A stretch of DNA of 43,582 nucleotides from Synergistaceae bacterium (lineage in GTDB: Bacteria; Synergistota; Synergistia; Synergistales; Synergistaceae). A model generated the notes under the pieces. That model had not been told where the DNA came from and ran no database searches. It worked only from the letters and a program-made list of their open reading frames with translations. Position numbers and translations under genes: made by a program. Each line of letters starts with the position of its first letter. Position 1 is the stretch's first letter. The stretch covers positions 1 through 43,582 of the forward strand of contig JAISYM010000088.1 of assembly GCA_031269875.1 (NCBI GenBank), written 5' to 3'. Shown in pieces: positions 16,724-25,281 of this stretch.

Positions 16724-18208
16724 CTAGCAAACAGCGGCGCCCGTCGCCAGACGCATAATATCGTGTTCGTTCATCTCCGCGCCCCGAACCTCTCCCATCA
16801 CCGCGCCGTGGTACATGACGATCGCGCGGTCGCAGACCCGGATGACCTCCTGAGCTTCACTGGACAGCACTATAATCGCGACTCCCTGATCCGCCAGACC
16901 CATAATGATATCGTATATTTCTTCCTTGGCGCCCACGTCGACGCCCTGAGTCGGATTGTCCAGAATCAGCGCCTTAGGGCTTCGGGAAAGCCACTTCGCC
17001 AGCACGACCTTCTGCTGATTGCCACCCGACAGGCTCGTGATGATATCCGTTTTACGGCCCATCTTTATGCGAAGCCTCTTTACCTGATCTTCGAACAAGC
17101 TGTCCCGGCGCGCCATATCGATAAAGCCCAGTTTCGATATTATCGGCCATACAGTGATGGAACCGTTCTCTATTACGTCCATGTCCTTTAAGACGCCGTT
17201 TTCCTTGCGGTCTCGCGGGAGGTAAGCTATGCCGTGTCTTAGCGCCTGAGTTGTGCTGCCGAGTTTTATCGGCCTGTCCTCCAAGTATACCTGCCCGGTG
17301 TAGTCGCTCCCCGCTCCGAAGATGGAGAGAAAGAGTTCGCTGCGCCCGTCGCCCAGAAGACCGGTGACCCCGAGGACCTCACCGGCGCGGACGCTGAAGC
17401 TGACGCCCTTGAAATGGGCCGAGTCGGAGAGGTTCTCCGCCCGCAGGACGCTCGCCCCGAGCAGGCGATCGCGCTGGAGCGCCTCCGTTCTAACCTCGTG
17501 TCCAACCATATAGCGGGCGAGGTCGTCCGTCGTGACCGCGCGGACATCTCCCTCCGCGACCATCGCGCCGTCCCGCAGAACGGCGAAGCGCGTGCATAGC
17601 CGCGTCACCTCGCGAAGTTTGTGCGAGATGAAGACTATGCCGACACCCTGCTCCCGAAGTGTGCTCATCATCGAGAATACCCGTTCTATCTCGGGGTCGG
17701 TGAGCGACGTAGTCGGCTCGTCCATAATTATTAACGACGCGTTCATCATAACCGAGCGGGTTATCTCTACAATCTGCTTATACGAGGCGTCGAGATTCCG
17801 CACCATCGCGGTTGGGTCGAGATCCATGCCCATCCGGGCGAACATCTCCTCGGTCTCGCGCCTCTCGCGCTCCAGATCGAGCATTCCATGCTTTTTGCCG
17901 CCCACGCGCAGTTCTCGCCCTACATACATATTTTCGTAAACGGTGAGATCGTTGATCAGGTTCAGCTCTTGGTGAATGAAAGCGATGCCGGCGCCGAGAG
18001 AGTCCGCTGGTTTTGTAAATTCCCTCTTCTGTCCGTCGATATATATTTCCCCTGAATCGGCGGGAAAGACGCCGCCCAAGATGTTCATCAGGGTGGATTT
18101 GCCCGCTCCGTTCTCTCCCAAAAGAGCACATATCTCGCCGCCGTCTACGGCAAAATCGACGCCCTTCAAGACCGCGTTTGAGCCAAAGGCCTTGTTGATG
18201 CCCCTCAT
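16724..18208 (-). CDS. Ribose/galactose-type sugar ABC transporter ATP-binding protein (RbsA/MglA)
   Basis: A 494-residue protein with two fused ABC domains. Domain 1 has Walker A GENGAGKST, and domain 2 keeps signature LSGGNQQKVVLAKWL and Walker B ALILDNP with a Gly-poor P-loop (GLLGDGRSE), as usual in this family. It energises sugar import with the flanking permease and binding protein. The first ATG is at 18208, but the good ribosome-binding site AGGAGA (18231-18236) is 22 bases away; an in-frame ACG at 18220 would sit 10 bases from it and add the family-like TKVE. The start is therefore uncertain by four codons. Confidence 0.92.
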   Translation of the reverse strand: MRGINKAFGSNAVLKGVDFAVDGGEICALLGENGAGKSTLMNILGGVFPADSGEIYIDGQKREFTKPADSLGAGIAFIHQELNLINDLTVYENMYVGRELRVGGKKHGMLDLERERRETEEMFARMGMDLDPTAMVRNLDASYKQIVEITRSVMMNASLIIMDEPTTSLTDPEIERVFSMMSTLREQGVGIVFISHKLREVTRLCTRFAVLRDGAMVAEGDVRAVTTDDLARYMVGHEVRTEALQRDRLLGASVLRAENLSDSAHFKGVSFSVRAGEVLGVTGLLGDGRSELFLSIFGAGSDYTGQVYLEDRPIKLGSTTQALRHGIAYLPRDRKENGVLKDMDVIENGSITVWPIISKLGFIDMARRDSLFEDQVKRLRIKMGRKTDIITSLSGGNQQKVVLAKWLSRSPKALILDNPTQGVDVGAKEEIYDIIMGLADQGVAIIVLSSEAQEVIRVCDRAIVMYHGAVMGEVRGAEMNEHDIMRLATGAAVC

Positions 18209-18250
18209 CTCGACTTTCGTCCCGGCTCACTCTCCTCGTTCGTCAAAATT

Positions 18251-18291
18251 GAGAACGACCGGCCTCACGTTCCAACCGGTCGGTCGTTCTC
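18251..18291 (-). terminator. Intercistronic stem-loop between the sugar-binding protein and ATPase genes
   Basis: GAGAACGACC (18251-18260) pairs perfectly with GGTCGTTCTC (18282-18291), with more pairing possible inside through CCGG. On the minus strand it is followed by AATTTT. It lies after the binding-protein stop and before the ATPase gene, where a partial terminator or mRNA-stabilising loop would keep the binding protein in excess. Confidence 0.55.
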
Positions 18292-18322
18292 GAGCGATTC
18301 CGCGGCAGATATATTCCGTCCG

Positions 18323-19273
18323 CTAGTAGGGCGAAGTGGGGTCTATAAACTTCTCATAGTTCGTGCGGTCGACTATCGTGGTGGGGATGATTTTTACAGG
18401 ATCGACCTTTTTGCCGTCGAGCACGTCTACCGCCATGTTGACCGCGTCCATTACCATCATCGGGCTGTACAGCGCGCTCTGTATCCAGACGCTCTTGTCC
18501 TCCGGCATCATCTTGAAGTACTCCTGACAGCCGCCTCCGCCTGTCACGACCTTTATATCAGTACGCTTGGCCTCTTTAATGGCCTGGAGCACGCCGATCG
18601 AAGTCTCGTCATCCATCGAGTAAACCGCGTCGATTTTCTTGTTCGCGGTAAGGATGTCCGCAAAGTCGCGCAGACCGTCCTCGCGGGTGAACTTTGTGGC
18701 GTAGGTGGAGATTTTGAGGTTTGGAGCTATCTTCTTGACCGTGTCGAGGAAACCCTTCTTGCGCAGTTCGGAAACCGAGCCCGACGTAGGCACTTCGAGT
18801 ATCACGACCGCCGCGTCCTTGCCGACTTTGTCGACTATGTAATTGGCGCCCTGCACGCCCATGTCCTCGTTATTGCCTGAGACGCGGTAGACGCCCTTCG
18901 CGTTGATCTCGATGTCGAAGTTGACGACCTTAATACCCTTGTCGATTGCCGCCTGAATCGGAACCTCCATACCCTCCCACTGAGGGAAAGCGATTATCGC
19001 CTGCGCGCCCCAGCTCACGAGGTCATCGAGCTGGCTGGTCATTTGCTCCGCGTTCTCGCTCGTGTACATTGTGTAAGCAGCTTTGTTCTCTCCAACCAGC
19101 TCCTTGCACCTCTGTTCGGCGTAATAAGCGACACCCGCCACCCAACCGTGAGTAACGGCAGGTGCCAAGATGCCGATCTTATAGGGCGCGGCGGCCGCAA
19201 CACCGGCGCCTCCGCAAATAACAAACGCGAAAACAGCAACTACCGCCATAAAAACGCCAATAACCCTTTTCAT
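18323..19273 (-). CDS. Sugar ABC transporter substrate-binding protein (RbsB/periplasmic-binding type I)
   Basis: A 316-residue exported receptor. MKR, a long hydrophobic core and an AAAA site form the signal peptide (about 1-29), and the mature part opens YKIGILAPAVTHGW. The block QLDDLVSWGAQAIIAFPQ and the hinge segment VYSMDDETSIGVLQAIKEA are typical of the ribose/galactose-binding cluster. It captures a sugar, polyol or similar ligand for the importer; the ligand cannot be named. The ATG at 19273 has GGGGGTAG upstream. The frame continues out to 19336, but those residues are not signal-like. A promoter candidate lies at 19327-19355. Confidence 0.9.
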   Translation of the reverse strand: MKRVIGVFMAVVAVFAFVICGGAGVAAAAPYKIGILAPAVTHGWVAGVAYYAEQRCKELVGENKAAYTMYTSENAEQMTSQLDDLVSWGAQAIIAFPQWEGMEVPIQAAIDKGIKVVNFDIEINAKGVYRVSGNNEDMGVQGANYIVDKVGKDAAVVILEVPTSGSVSELRKKGFLDTVKKIAPNLKISTYATKFTREDGLRDFADILTANKKIDAVYSMDDETSIGVLQAIKEAKRTDIKVVTGGGGCQEYFKMMPEDKSVWIQSALYSPMMVMDAVNMAVDVLDGKKVDPVKIIPTTIVDRTNYEKFIDPTSPY

Positions 19274-19326
19274 GGACACTACCCCCTGATTTTTATGTAT
19301 TTTAAGGTGATTTAGATAATAAAAAC

Positions 19327-19355
19327 AGGTTATCATGAGAGAATTATTTTGTCAA
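19327..19355 (-). promoter_or_regulatory. Promoter candidate for the sugar ABC operon
   Basis: On the minus strand TTGACA (19355-19350) is followed after 17 bases by TAACCT (19332-19327), a poor -10 that is preceded by TGA as in extended -10 promoters. It lies about 55 bases upstream of the binding-protein start, in the AT-rich 19274-19496 gap. Confidence 0.45.
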
Positions 19356-19496
19356 CGAAGAGTGTCGTTAATGTTATTCGTCTGTGGTAATGCCCTTGTA
19401 ACTCGGGTCGTCAACACTTTTTCCTCGCGTATTTTGCTTAATCTGTTACAAGAATCACGCTCAAGAACATGTTGTGTATCCAAAAAACGCAGACGC

Positions 19497-20381
19497 TCAC
19501 CTGCAGGGTGAGTACAAGCAAACCTTTGGAGGGAATCCCCATGTAGATTTAACTAATTCATAGCCATTTTGCGTGAAAAAAACATATAAATCTTTATAAT
19601 CATTTGGATGATGATAAGCACATACTAACACATGCGGACGCAGTTTTTGCAGCGTTACACAGGCACCGCGCAACGCTGACATTTCGGATCCCTCGATATC
19701 CATCTTAATAAGATTCAGTTTTTTTATGTTATGTTGTTCCACAAATTTATCAATGGTGGTCATCGATACTTTTTCCCCCTCCGCCGACTGACGGAGAATA
19801 TGTGAAGCTTCGATGTGATGCGGGTCATAAGAGAAAATGGTTTCACCCTCTACATCTGCGATCGCAGTAGCATGAACTTCAGCGCGCCCGCCAATATATT
19901 TTTTCAGCGTCAAACGCAAGGCGGAAATAGTTAGTGAAATCGGTTCGAAAAAATATACTTTTTTCACATTATATTTTTGGAGGCAGCGCAATCCAAAAGA
20001 TCCTTCGCAAGCCCCGATATCGAAGATAATATCTTCTTTGTTGGGTGTATATAAATCAAAGTAATTGTGAGAACTGTAAGGGAGAATTTCTCCCAAAATA
20101 AAGAGAGGAACTTGTAGTGAATAGGCGATGGGCCAATATATTACTTCTTCTTTATTTTGATAAATAGCATATTCACCCTCAAAGGAAATTTTAACGCTGA
20201 ATTTCAGGTATATTAACCCTAATTGTTGCAAAAATTTACCTAGTGGATACAGGAAAAGATTTTGCTTTATCAGAGAAAGCATTGATATTTCCGAATAAAC
20301 TTCGTCGTTTTTAAGTTTTCTTATAACTGATCCGATCGTCTTTTCATATAAAGCCTTAAATCCCTGCGTAATATAACCCAT
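19497..20381 (-). CDS. FkbM family SAM-dependent methyltransferase
   Basis: A 294-residue methyltransferase. The SAM-binding motif I is IIFDIGACEGSFGL near residue 117, motif II is VYFFEP near 142, and the FkbM signature LIKMDIEGSEMSALRGA is near 225-241. FkbM enzymes usually methylate hydroxyls of sugars in glycans, polysaccharides or natural products. The gene is markedly richer in A/T than its neighbours in both codons and flanks (about 19300-20460), suggesting acquisition by transfer. No glycosyltransferases or other glycan genes are adjacent, so its acceptor is unknown. It lies 86 bases beyond the stop of the CBM9-like gene on the same strand. Confidence 0.88.
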   Translation of the reverse strand: MGYITQGFKALYEKTIGSVIRKLKNDEVYSEISMLSLIKQNLFLYPLGKFLQQLGLIYLKFSVKISFEGEYAIYQNKEEVIYWPIAYSLQVPLFILGEILPYSSHNYFDLYTPNKEDIIFDIGACEGSFGLRCLQKYNVKKVYFFEPISLTISALRLTLKKYIGGRAEVHATAIADVEGETIFSYDPHHIEASHILRQSAEGEKVSMTTIDKFVEQHNIKKLNLIKMDIEGSEMSALRGACVTLQKLRPHVLVCAYHHPNDYKDLYVFFTQNGYELVKSTWGFPPKVCLYSPCR

Positions 20382-20467
20382 ATCATATCATCCCTAATCA
20401 GCTAAATACTCGTTATCTCTTTCTCTATATTTTACCGCAACTTGACCAATGTCGCCAATGTTACCTG

Positions 20468-21142
20468 TTAATGTGGCGACGCGTCCGCCGTTTCTTTCGG
20501 GTCCTGCACTGTGGATCTCGCGAAGAAGCGCGGCAGGTGGAAATTCGGCGTCTCCGTCGTGATAGGAGCGAACGCCAGATAATGTTCGATCTCTGGATTT
20601 TCTGAAATTTTATAGAAGTTGCAGAAGAAAACGTCGCCCGGCTCATAATCTTCCACGCGTACAAGCCGTCTCAAAAGCGAAAGAGGGACAAGAAATTCCG
20701 CTTCCCATCCGCCGGTGAAGAGACGCGCCGTAACGCCGGTTGCCTCCATCTCATCCGGAAGCAGGGGAGAGCGGCCCTTTCGTCCGCGCCCGGTCTTCGC
20801 GTACATCGCGCCGTTCGCGTTTATCTCGAAGTTAAAATAAAGACCGTTATCGTCGGGTCTGAAGTCATCGTTAAAATAAGGATCGTTATCGCCTGGAAAG
20901 GCGAAAAACGCCTCCACAGCGCTGTCGCGGCAGACCATATCCATGTGTTCGGTCATGGTGCGGAGAGGGTTGGGTTCGTTCACCGTCATTCTGACGAAAA
21001 GGCCCAGGCCTCTTATGTAACCCATCCGACCCGTCGTCGCCGGCGCTGTCTTGCTGCCCCACAGCACATTGTCTACATGGAAGATCGGGCATTTGTCCAG
21101 AGTCTCCTTCGACTCGATGACGAACGTGTCATAGGTTTTCAT
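20468..21142 (-). CDS. CBM9-like carbohydrate-binding domain protein
   Basis: A 224-residue single-domain protein without signal peptide. It resembles the stand-alone carbohydrate-binding family 9-like proteins: an N-terminal segment with conserved Trp (VLWGSKTAP), the block LGLFVRMTVNEPNP, repeated acid-rich strands with EAFFAFPGDNDPYF and NFEINANGAMYA, and the late WEAEFLVPLSLLRR. These proteins are expected to bind a sugar or glycan, but most have no demonstrated role. It follows the PTS gene after 87 bases that hold a stem-loop, so co-expression with the amino-sugar PTS is plausible. Confidence 0.7.
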   Translation of the reverse strand: MKTYDTFVIESKETLDKCPIFHVDNVLWGSKTAPATTGRMGYIRGLGLFVRMTVNEPNPLRTMTEHMDMVCRDSAVEAFFAFPGDNDPYFNDDFRPDDNGLYFNFEINANGAMYAKTGRGRKGRSPLLPDEMEATGVTARLFTGGWEAEFLVPLSLLRRLVRVEDYEPGDVFFCNFYKISENPEIEHYLAFAPITTETPNFHLPRFFARSTVQDPKETADASPH

Positions 21143-21191
21143 AATGCCGCCGCCTCTCGCGCGCCATGCTTTATTTTCACGATAGTATAGA

Positions 21192-21219
21192 GGGACCTCC
21201 CCGATGGAGAGGAGGCCCC
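21192..21219 (-). terminator. Stem-loop downstream of the PTS gene
   Basis: GGGACCTCC (21192-21200) pairs with GGAGGCCCC (21211-21219) with one mismatch and a 10-base loop, 10 bases after the PTS stop. No T-tract follows on the minus strand, so it is more likely a transcript-stabilising loop or weak terminator than a strong intrinsic terminator. Confidence 0.4.
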
Positions 21220-21229
21220 CGCCGCGTTT

Positions 21230-22669
21230 TTAAAGTTTTTTCTTGATCTCGTCGGCAACGTGCTGAACCTGAGTGCCGACTACGACCTGTACGCTCGTTT
21301 TGCTGGGGCGCATTACGGCGGTAACTCCGGAGGATTTGATCTTCTTTTCGTTGACCGCCACGTAGTCGACAACCTCCACGCGAAGCCTCGTTATGCAGTT
21401 GTCGAATGATTTTATGTTGTCCGGGCCGCCGAGTCCCTCCAGTATGATATCGGCCGCCGCGGCGTAGTCACCGGTGATAAAGCTGGCCGCGCGCTCGCTG
21501 GCGTCCGGCGTGTCTTCCGAACGGCCCGGCGTTTTGAGGTCTAACTTGATTATTATCGTTCGGAACAAAACGTAGTAGATCGCAAAAAACGCCATGCCGA
21601 CCGGGATCACTATCCACGGATTCAGGGCCAGAGGTGTCTTCCAGCTAAGGACGAGGTCGATCAGACCAGCGCTGAAATTAAAGCCGGCGCGGCAGGGCAG
21701 CATAGCGATCAGGGCGCAGGAAACACCTGTCAGCACCGCATGGAGTAAATACAGGAACGGGGCTAAGAACATAAACGCAAACTCCAGGGGCTCTGTGACG
21801 CCGGTGAAGAACGACGCGAAAGCGGCGGACAAAAGCAGCCCAGCGGCCAGCTTTTTCTGCGTCGTCTTTGCCGTGTGGTACATCGCGAGTGCCGCGCCAG
21901 GCAGACCAAACATCATTATCGGGAAGAACCCCGTCATGTACATGCCGGTGACGCCCTTGACGCCTGTGCCGGCCCAGAAATTGCCGAGGTCGTTGATGCC
22001 GGCCACGTCAAACCAGAAGACCGAATTAAGCGCGTGGTGCAGTCCGAAGGGAATCAAAAGGCGGTTCAGGAAGCCGTAAATCCCGGCGCCTATCGCGCCC
22101 AAGCTGGAGACCAGCTTGCCGAAGGAGACGAGCCATGTGTATATGATTGGCCATGCGAAGAACATTATCGCGGCCGCAATGATCGTGACGCCGCCGGTCA
22201 CGATCGCGACGCTGCGCTTGCCGCTGAAGAACGCGAGAGCGTCGTGCAGCTTCGTGTTCTTGAAATGGTTGTAACACGTCATTCCTATGAGGCCGCAGAG
22301 AATGCCGACGAACTGGTTGTTGACCTTGCTGAAGGCGGCGTTGACCTCCCCTACGGGAATGCCCTTGAACATGCTCACGGCGCCGGGAGAGAGGAGTGTC
22401 TGCATCATCAGCCACGACACCAGCCCGGCCAAAGCGGCCGTTCCGTCGTTGTCGTCCGACATTCCGATAGCGACGCCGATAGCGAACAGAATAGGCATGC
22501 TGTCTATAATAGCCGCGCCGGCTTTAATTAGAAAAGCGGCAATAACACTGTTGCTGCCCCATCCGACGGGGTCAATCCAATAGCCTATGCCCATAAAAAT
22601 AGCGGCTATCGGAAGGCACGCGACCGGCAGCATTAGAGATTTTCCCAGTCTTTGCAATGTTTTCATCAT
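21230..22669 (-). CDS. PTS N-acetylglucosamine/glucose-type EIICB component
   Basis: A 479-residue membrane permease of the glucose superfamily. The EIIC domain (about 1-375) has around ten hydrophobic segments and the block PFGLHHALNSVFWF; Ala-Leu-Asn with the following FWFDVAG favours the N-acetylglucosamine (NagE) branch over glucose. The EIIB domain (about 405-479) contains the phosphorylated cysteine C425 in DNCITRLRVEV. There is no EIIA domain on this protein and no separate EIIA, HPr or EI gene in the window, so phosphate must come from elsewhere. A consensus ribosome-binding site AAGGAGGT lies 12 bases before the ATG. I see no antiterminator site in the 240-base gap upstream. Confidence 0.88.
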   Translation of the reverse strand: MMKTLQRLGKSLMLPVACLPIAAIFMGIGYWIDPVGWGSNSVIAAFLIKAGAAIIDSMPILFAIGVAIGMSDDNDGTAALAGLVSWLMMQTLLSPGAVSMFKGIPVGEVNAAFSKVNNQFVGILCGLIGMTCYNHFKNTKLHDALAFFSGKRSVAIVTGGVTIIAAAIMFFAWPIIYTWLVSFGKLVSSLGAIGAGIYGFLNRLLIPFGLHHALNSVFWFDVAGINDLGNFWAGTGVKGVTGMYMTGFFPIMMFGLPGAALAMYHTAKTTQKKLAAGLLLSAAFASFFTGVTEPLEFAFMFLAPFLYLLHAVLTGVSCALIAMLPCRAGFNFSAGLIDLVLSWKTPLALNPWIVIPVGMAFFAIYYVLFRTIIIKLDLKTPGRSEDTPDASERAASFITGDYAAAADIILEGLGGPDNIKSFDNCITRLRVEVVDYVAVNEKKIKSSGVTAVMRPSKTSVQVVVGTQVQHVADEIKKKL

Positions 22670-22910
22670 AATGTCATCGTTACCTCCTTAGGGGATAAAA
22701 ATTCTGACGCGATCGACGCCTTGTGATTCGTTACGTCACAATAATCAGTCCCCCCTTCAGTTCCGAATTTGTATTATTTTAAAAGCAAAAGCATGAATGA
22801 GATCGAGTATTTATGATAGTTTATCGCAATAAAGCGCGGGTGTCTCGGCTTATTTACGGAAATTCAGTTAATTATCCGCCGGCGTGTCAGCGGCTCAGGC
22901 AATGCATTGA

Positions 22911-23435
22911 TCAGGAAAGGAAAAAACCTCCGGCCGCGACGCCTATCAGCGCGCCGATTAAGACGTCGCTTGGGTAATGGACATAAAGATACATTCTGGA
23001 AAACGAGATGAGCGACGCGAAAAAGAAAGACGCCGCGCCTAAAAAGCCGCCTGTCTGACAGACCGTCACGGCGGCCGCAAAGGACGTAAGGGTGTGGCAC
23101 GACGGGAAAGAGGAGTCCTCCGGGCGCTTTAGGAGGAGCGGACGCGAAAAGTTGAGATTGCAGGGCCGTGTTCTCCTGAAAATCGGCTTTATGGCGAGGT
23201 TGCCTATCGCGGCGCAGACCGTCACGCAGAGCAGCAGCGCGAAACCGGCGTGCCTGGTCTTCTCCCGGCACACAAGAAGAACGGAGAGCAGAAGCCACAC
23301 GGCACCGCCATCCCCCATGCGCGTCGCCCAGAGCATCAGCTTGTCCATGCGCCTCGTCTTCAAATGCCTCTGTATCCACTCCATGATAGACCTGTCGAAT
23401 TTCACTACCGTGAACAACGCACACTCTCCCCGCAT
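22911..23435 (-). CDS. PAP2 family membrane phosphatase
   Basis: A small integral membrane protein (about 174 residues) with all three PAP2 motifs: KPIFRRTRP (motif 1), FPSCHT in place of the usual PSGH (motif 2; the catalytic His is kept, the Gly is Cys) and SRMYLYVHYPSD (motif 3). It should dephosphorylate an isoprenyl or phospholipid phosphate at the membrane, for example undecaprenyl pyrophosphate. The start is uncertain: ATG 23435 is used here, but GGGGAG at 23426-23431 is better placed for a TTG at 23417; the frame is open to a GTG at 23483. It is divergent from the 5'-nucleotidase gene. Confidence 0.83.
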   Translation of the reverse strand: MRGECALFTVVKFDRSIMEWIQRHLKTRRMDKLMLWATRMGDGGAVWLLLSVLLVCREKTRHAGFALLLCVTVCAAIGNLAIKPIFRRTRPCNLNFSRPLLLKRPEDSSFPSCHTLTSFAAAVTVCQTGGFLGAASFFFASLISFSRMYLYVHYPSDVLIGALIGVAAGGFFLS

Positions 23436-23522
23436 TTCATCGATAACGAGCAATATTATAGCAGGATATATCAAAAAGCACACGCATATTTGCGCGGCAC
23501 TCGGCAGGTCGCCCGAGTGGAA

Positions 23523-23551
23523 TTGACCCTGGCTGAGATATGAATTAATAT
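23523..23551 (+). promoter_or_regulatory. Promoter for the 5'-nucleotidase gene
   Basis: TTGACC (23523-23528), a 17-base spacer and TAATAT (23546-23551). The gene follows at 23586 with GGAGG in its leader. Confidence 0.6.
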
Positions 23552-23585
23552 GTATTGGAACTTTAATTTGCGGAGGTGTTTTAGT

Positions 23586-25154
23586 ATGAAGATCAAAAAA
23601 AGCTTAAAAAATTTATTTTTGCTATGTTTCGCTATCGCGTTCGCCTTGCCGGCAGTGGCTTTCGCGGCGGTACACGATCTGGTGATCTATCACACGAACG
23701 ACGTTCACGGTTACACGTTCGAGGAGCGCGATCATGACGGACAGCTCACGCGCATCGGTTACGACAGGCTCAAGGCTATTGTCGACTCTGACCCGTCTTC
23801 GCGCAAACTGCTTCTCGACGCCGGCGACGTTCTGCACGGACAGGCCTTCGCCACGTCGAAGAGAGGGGAGCTGTCCGCTATTGTCCTGAGCCTCATGGGT
23901 TACGACGCAATCGCCGCCGGAAACCACGATTTCGACTACGGCAGCGCGCGTCTGCTGGAACTCGCGGACAAATACCGCCTGAATTTCCTAGCCGCCAATA
24001 TCACCGCCGATAAGCCGGATTCGCGTGGCGGTTACATCCTGCCGCCATACACGGTCAGATCGTGGGGCGATCTCAAGGTGGGGATATTTGGCCTGACAAC
24101 GCCGGAGACAAAAACTGCCACGGATCCTCGCAACGTCGAAGGGCTCTCGATAAGTGATCCGATAAAGTCCGCACGCGAAATGGTTAAGAAACTCGAACGG
24201 GAAGGCGCCGACCTGATAATCGCGCTGACGCACGTAGGCAGTGAGCCCTATTGCGTACCGATGTCTCAGACCATAGCCGAAAAAGTTGCGGGCATAGATA
24301 TCATCATCGACGGCCATAGCCATAGCGTGCTGACCACGCGCGTGCGCCGCGCGGACGACTCTTCGGCCCTGGTGGCGAGCACCGGCGCGTTCTTCCAAAA
24401 CATCGGGCGCATTACCGTCGACCGAAAACCCGGAGGCGGTTTCACTATTTCCGGCAAAACCCTCCCCGCTTCTTCGCTCGAATTTGAGAACATGAGCCCC
24501 GACCCGGCGATGAGCATGGCAATGGGTGTCCTGAAAGCTGAATACGACAAAGAGATGGGCCAGATCGTGCTGAAAGTGCCGTTCGATCTCGACGGAGCGC
24601 GTGAGCGCGTAAGGAGTACGAGTACGAATATGGGCCGTATTATCTGCGCGTCCCTCACTGACGCGACCGGAGCGGACGCCGCGCTCCTGAACGGTGGCTC
24701 GATTCGCGACTCCATTCAAGCGGGCAGCGTGACAAAGGGGCAATTGCTCTCGGTTTTGCCCTTCGGCAACTACATATACACAATCGAGATAACGGGGAAA
24801 GATATCCTGGCCGCGTTGAACCACGGTCTAAGCCAGCCTGGCGCTGGAGCGTTCCCGCAGTTCTGGGGAATGGAGGTCACGACTCGCCCAGGTGAAGCGG
24901 CGGGCAGCGACGGAACCAAGGCGAGCCCCTTTTCCGTCGATTCCGTGATGATCGGAGGCAAACCGCTGAATCCGGACGGGACTTACACGCTCGCGATCAA
25001 CGATTTCATGCACGCAGGCGGGGACGGTTACGATATGTTCACTAAATACCCATATCACGAATTCGCCACACTGGAGGAAGTGTTTCGTAATTTCGTGGAG
25101 AAAAAAGACGAGAGCGCTCTCAGGGAAATCTCCGACGCTGTCGTGATGAAGTGA
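23586..25154 (+). CDS. Exported 5'-nucleotidase / 2',3'-cyclic phosphodiesterase (UshA/CpdB family)
   Basis: A 522-residue exported enzyme. Residues 1-29 form a signal peptide (MKIKKSLK, hydrophobic core, AFA-AVHD). The calcineurin-like metal site is complete: HTNDVHG near 34, LLDAGDVLHG near 77, AAGNHDFDYG near 107, LTHVGSE near 213 and IDGHSHS near 238. The C-terminal 5_nucleotid_C domain (about 325-500) carries LLNGGSIRDSI and the substrate stack region LPFGNYIYTIEI. It should release phosphate and nucleosides from nucleotides outside the membrane. GGAGG precedes the ATG at 23586; an ATG at 23550 falls inside the promoter. There is no sorting tail. Confidence 0.92.
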   Translation: MKIKKSLKNLFLLCFAIAFALPAVAFAAVHDLVIYHTNDVHGYTFEERDHDGQLTRIGYDRLKAIVDSDPSSRKLLLDAGDVLHGQAFATSKRGELSAIVLSLMGYDAIAAGNHDFDYGSARLLELADKYRLNFLAANITADKPDSRGGYILPPYTVRSWGDLKVGIFGLTTPETKTATDPRNVEGLSISDPIKSAREMVKKLEREGADLIIALTHVGSEPYCVPMSQTIAEKVAGIDIIIDGHSHSVLTTRVRRADDSSALVASTGAFFQNIGRITVDRKPGGGFTISGKTLPASSLEFENMSPDPAMSMAMGVLKAEYDKEMGQIVLKVPFDLDGARERVRSTSTNMGRIICASLTDATGADAALLNGGSIRDSIQAGSVTKGQLLSVLPFGNYIYTIEITGKDILAALNHGLSQPGAGAFPQFWGMEVTTRPGEAAGSDGTKASPFSVDSVMIGGKPLNPDGTYTLAINDFMHAGGDGYDMFTKYPYHEFATLEEVFRNFVEKKDESALREISDAVVMK

Positions 25155-25281
25155 TCAAACAGATTTGACATCAAAAGCCTGAAGGGTGAATCGTTGGAGC
25201 CGGTTTGGACAACCGCTCAGCCACATCAAAAATAGCCTGTTGATCGCGATTTGATTTCAATCGAACGCTCTTGGCGCGCCA

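Noticed and set aside
17778-18230. GTG at 18230 directly after AGGAGA as the start of a different protein
   Set aside because: The frame is out of phase with the ABC ATPase, is Arg-rich shadow sequence and has no spacing from the ribosome-binding site.
25190-25215. GAGCCGGTT/AACCGCTC hairpin after the 5'-nucleotidase gene as a terminator
   Set aside because: The stem needs a bulge and no T-tract follows.
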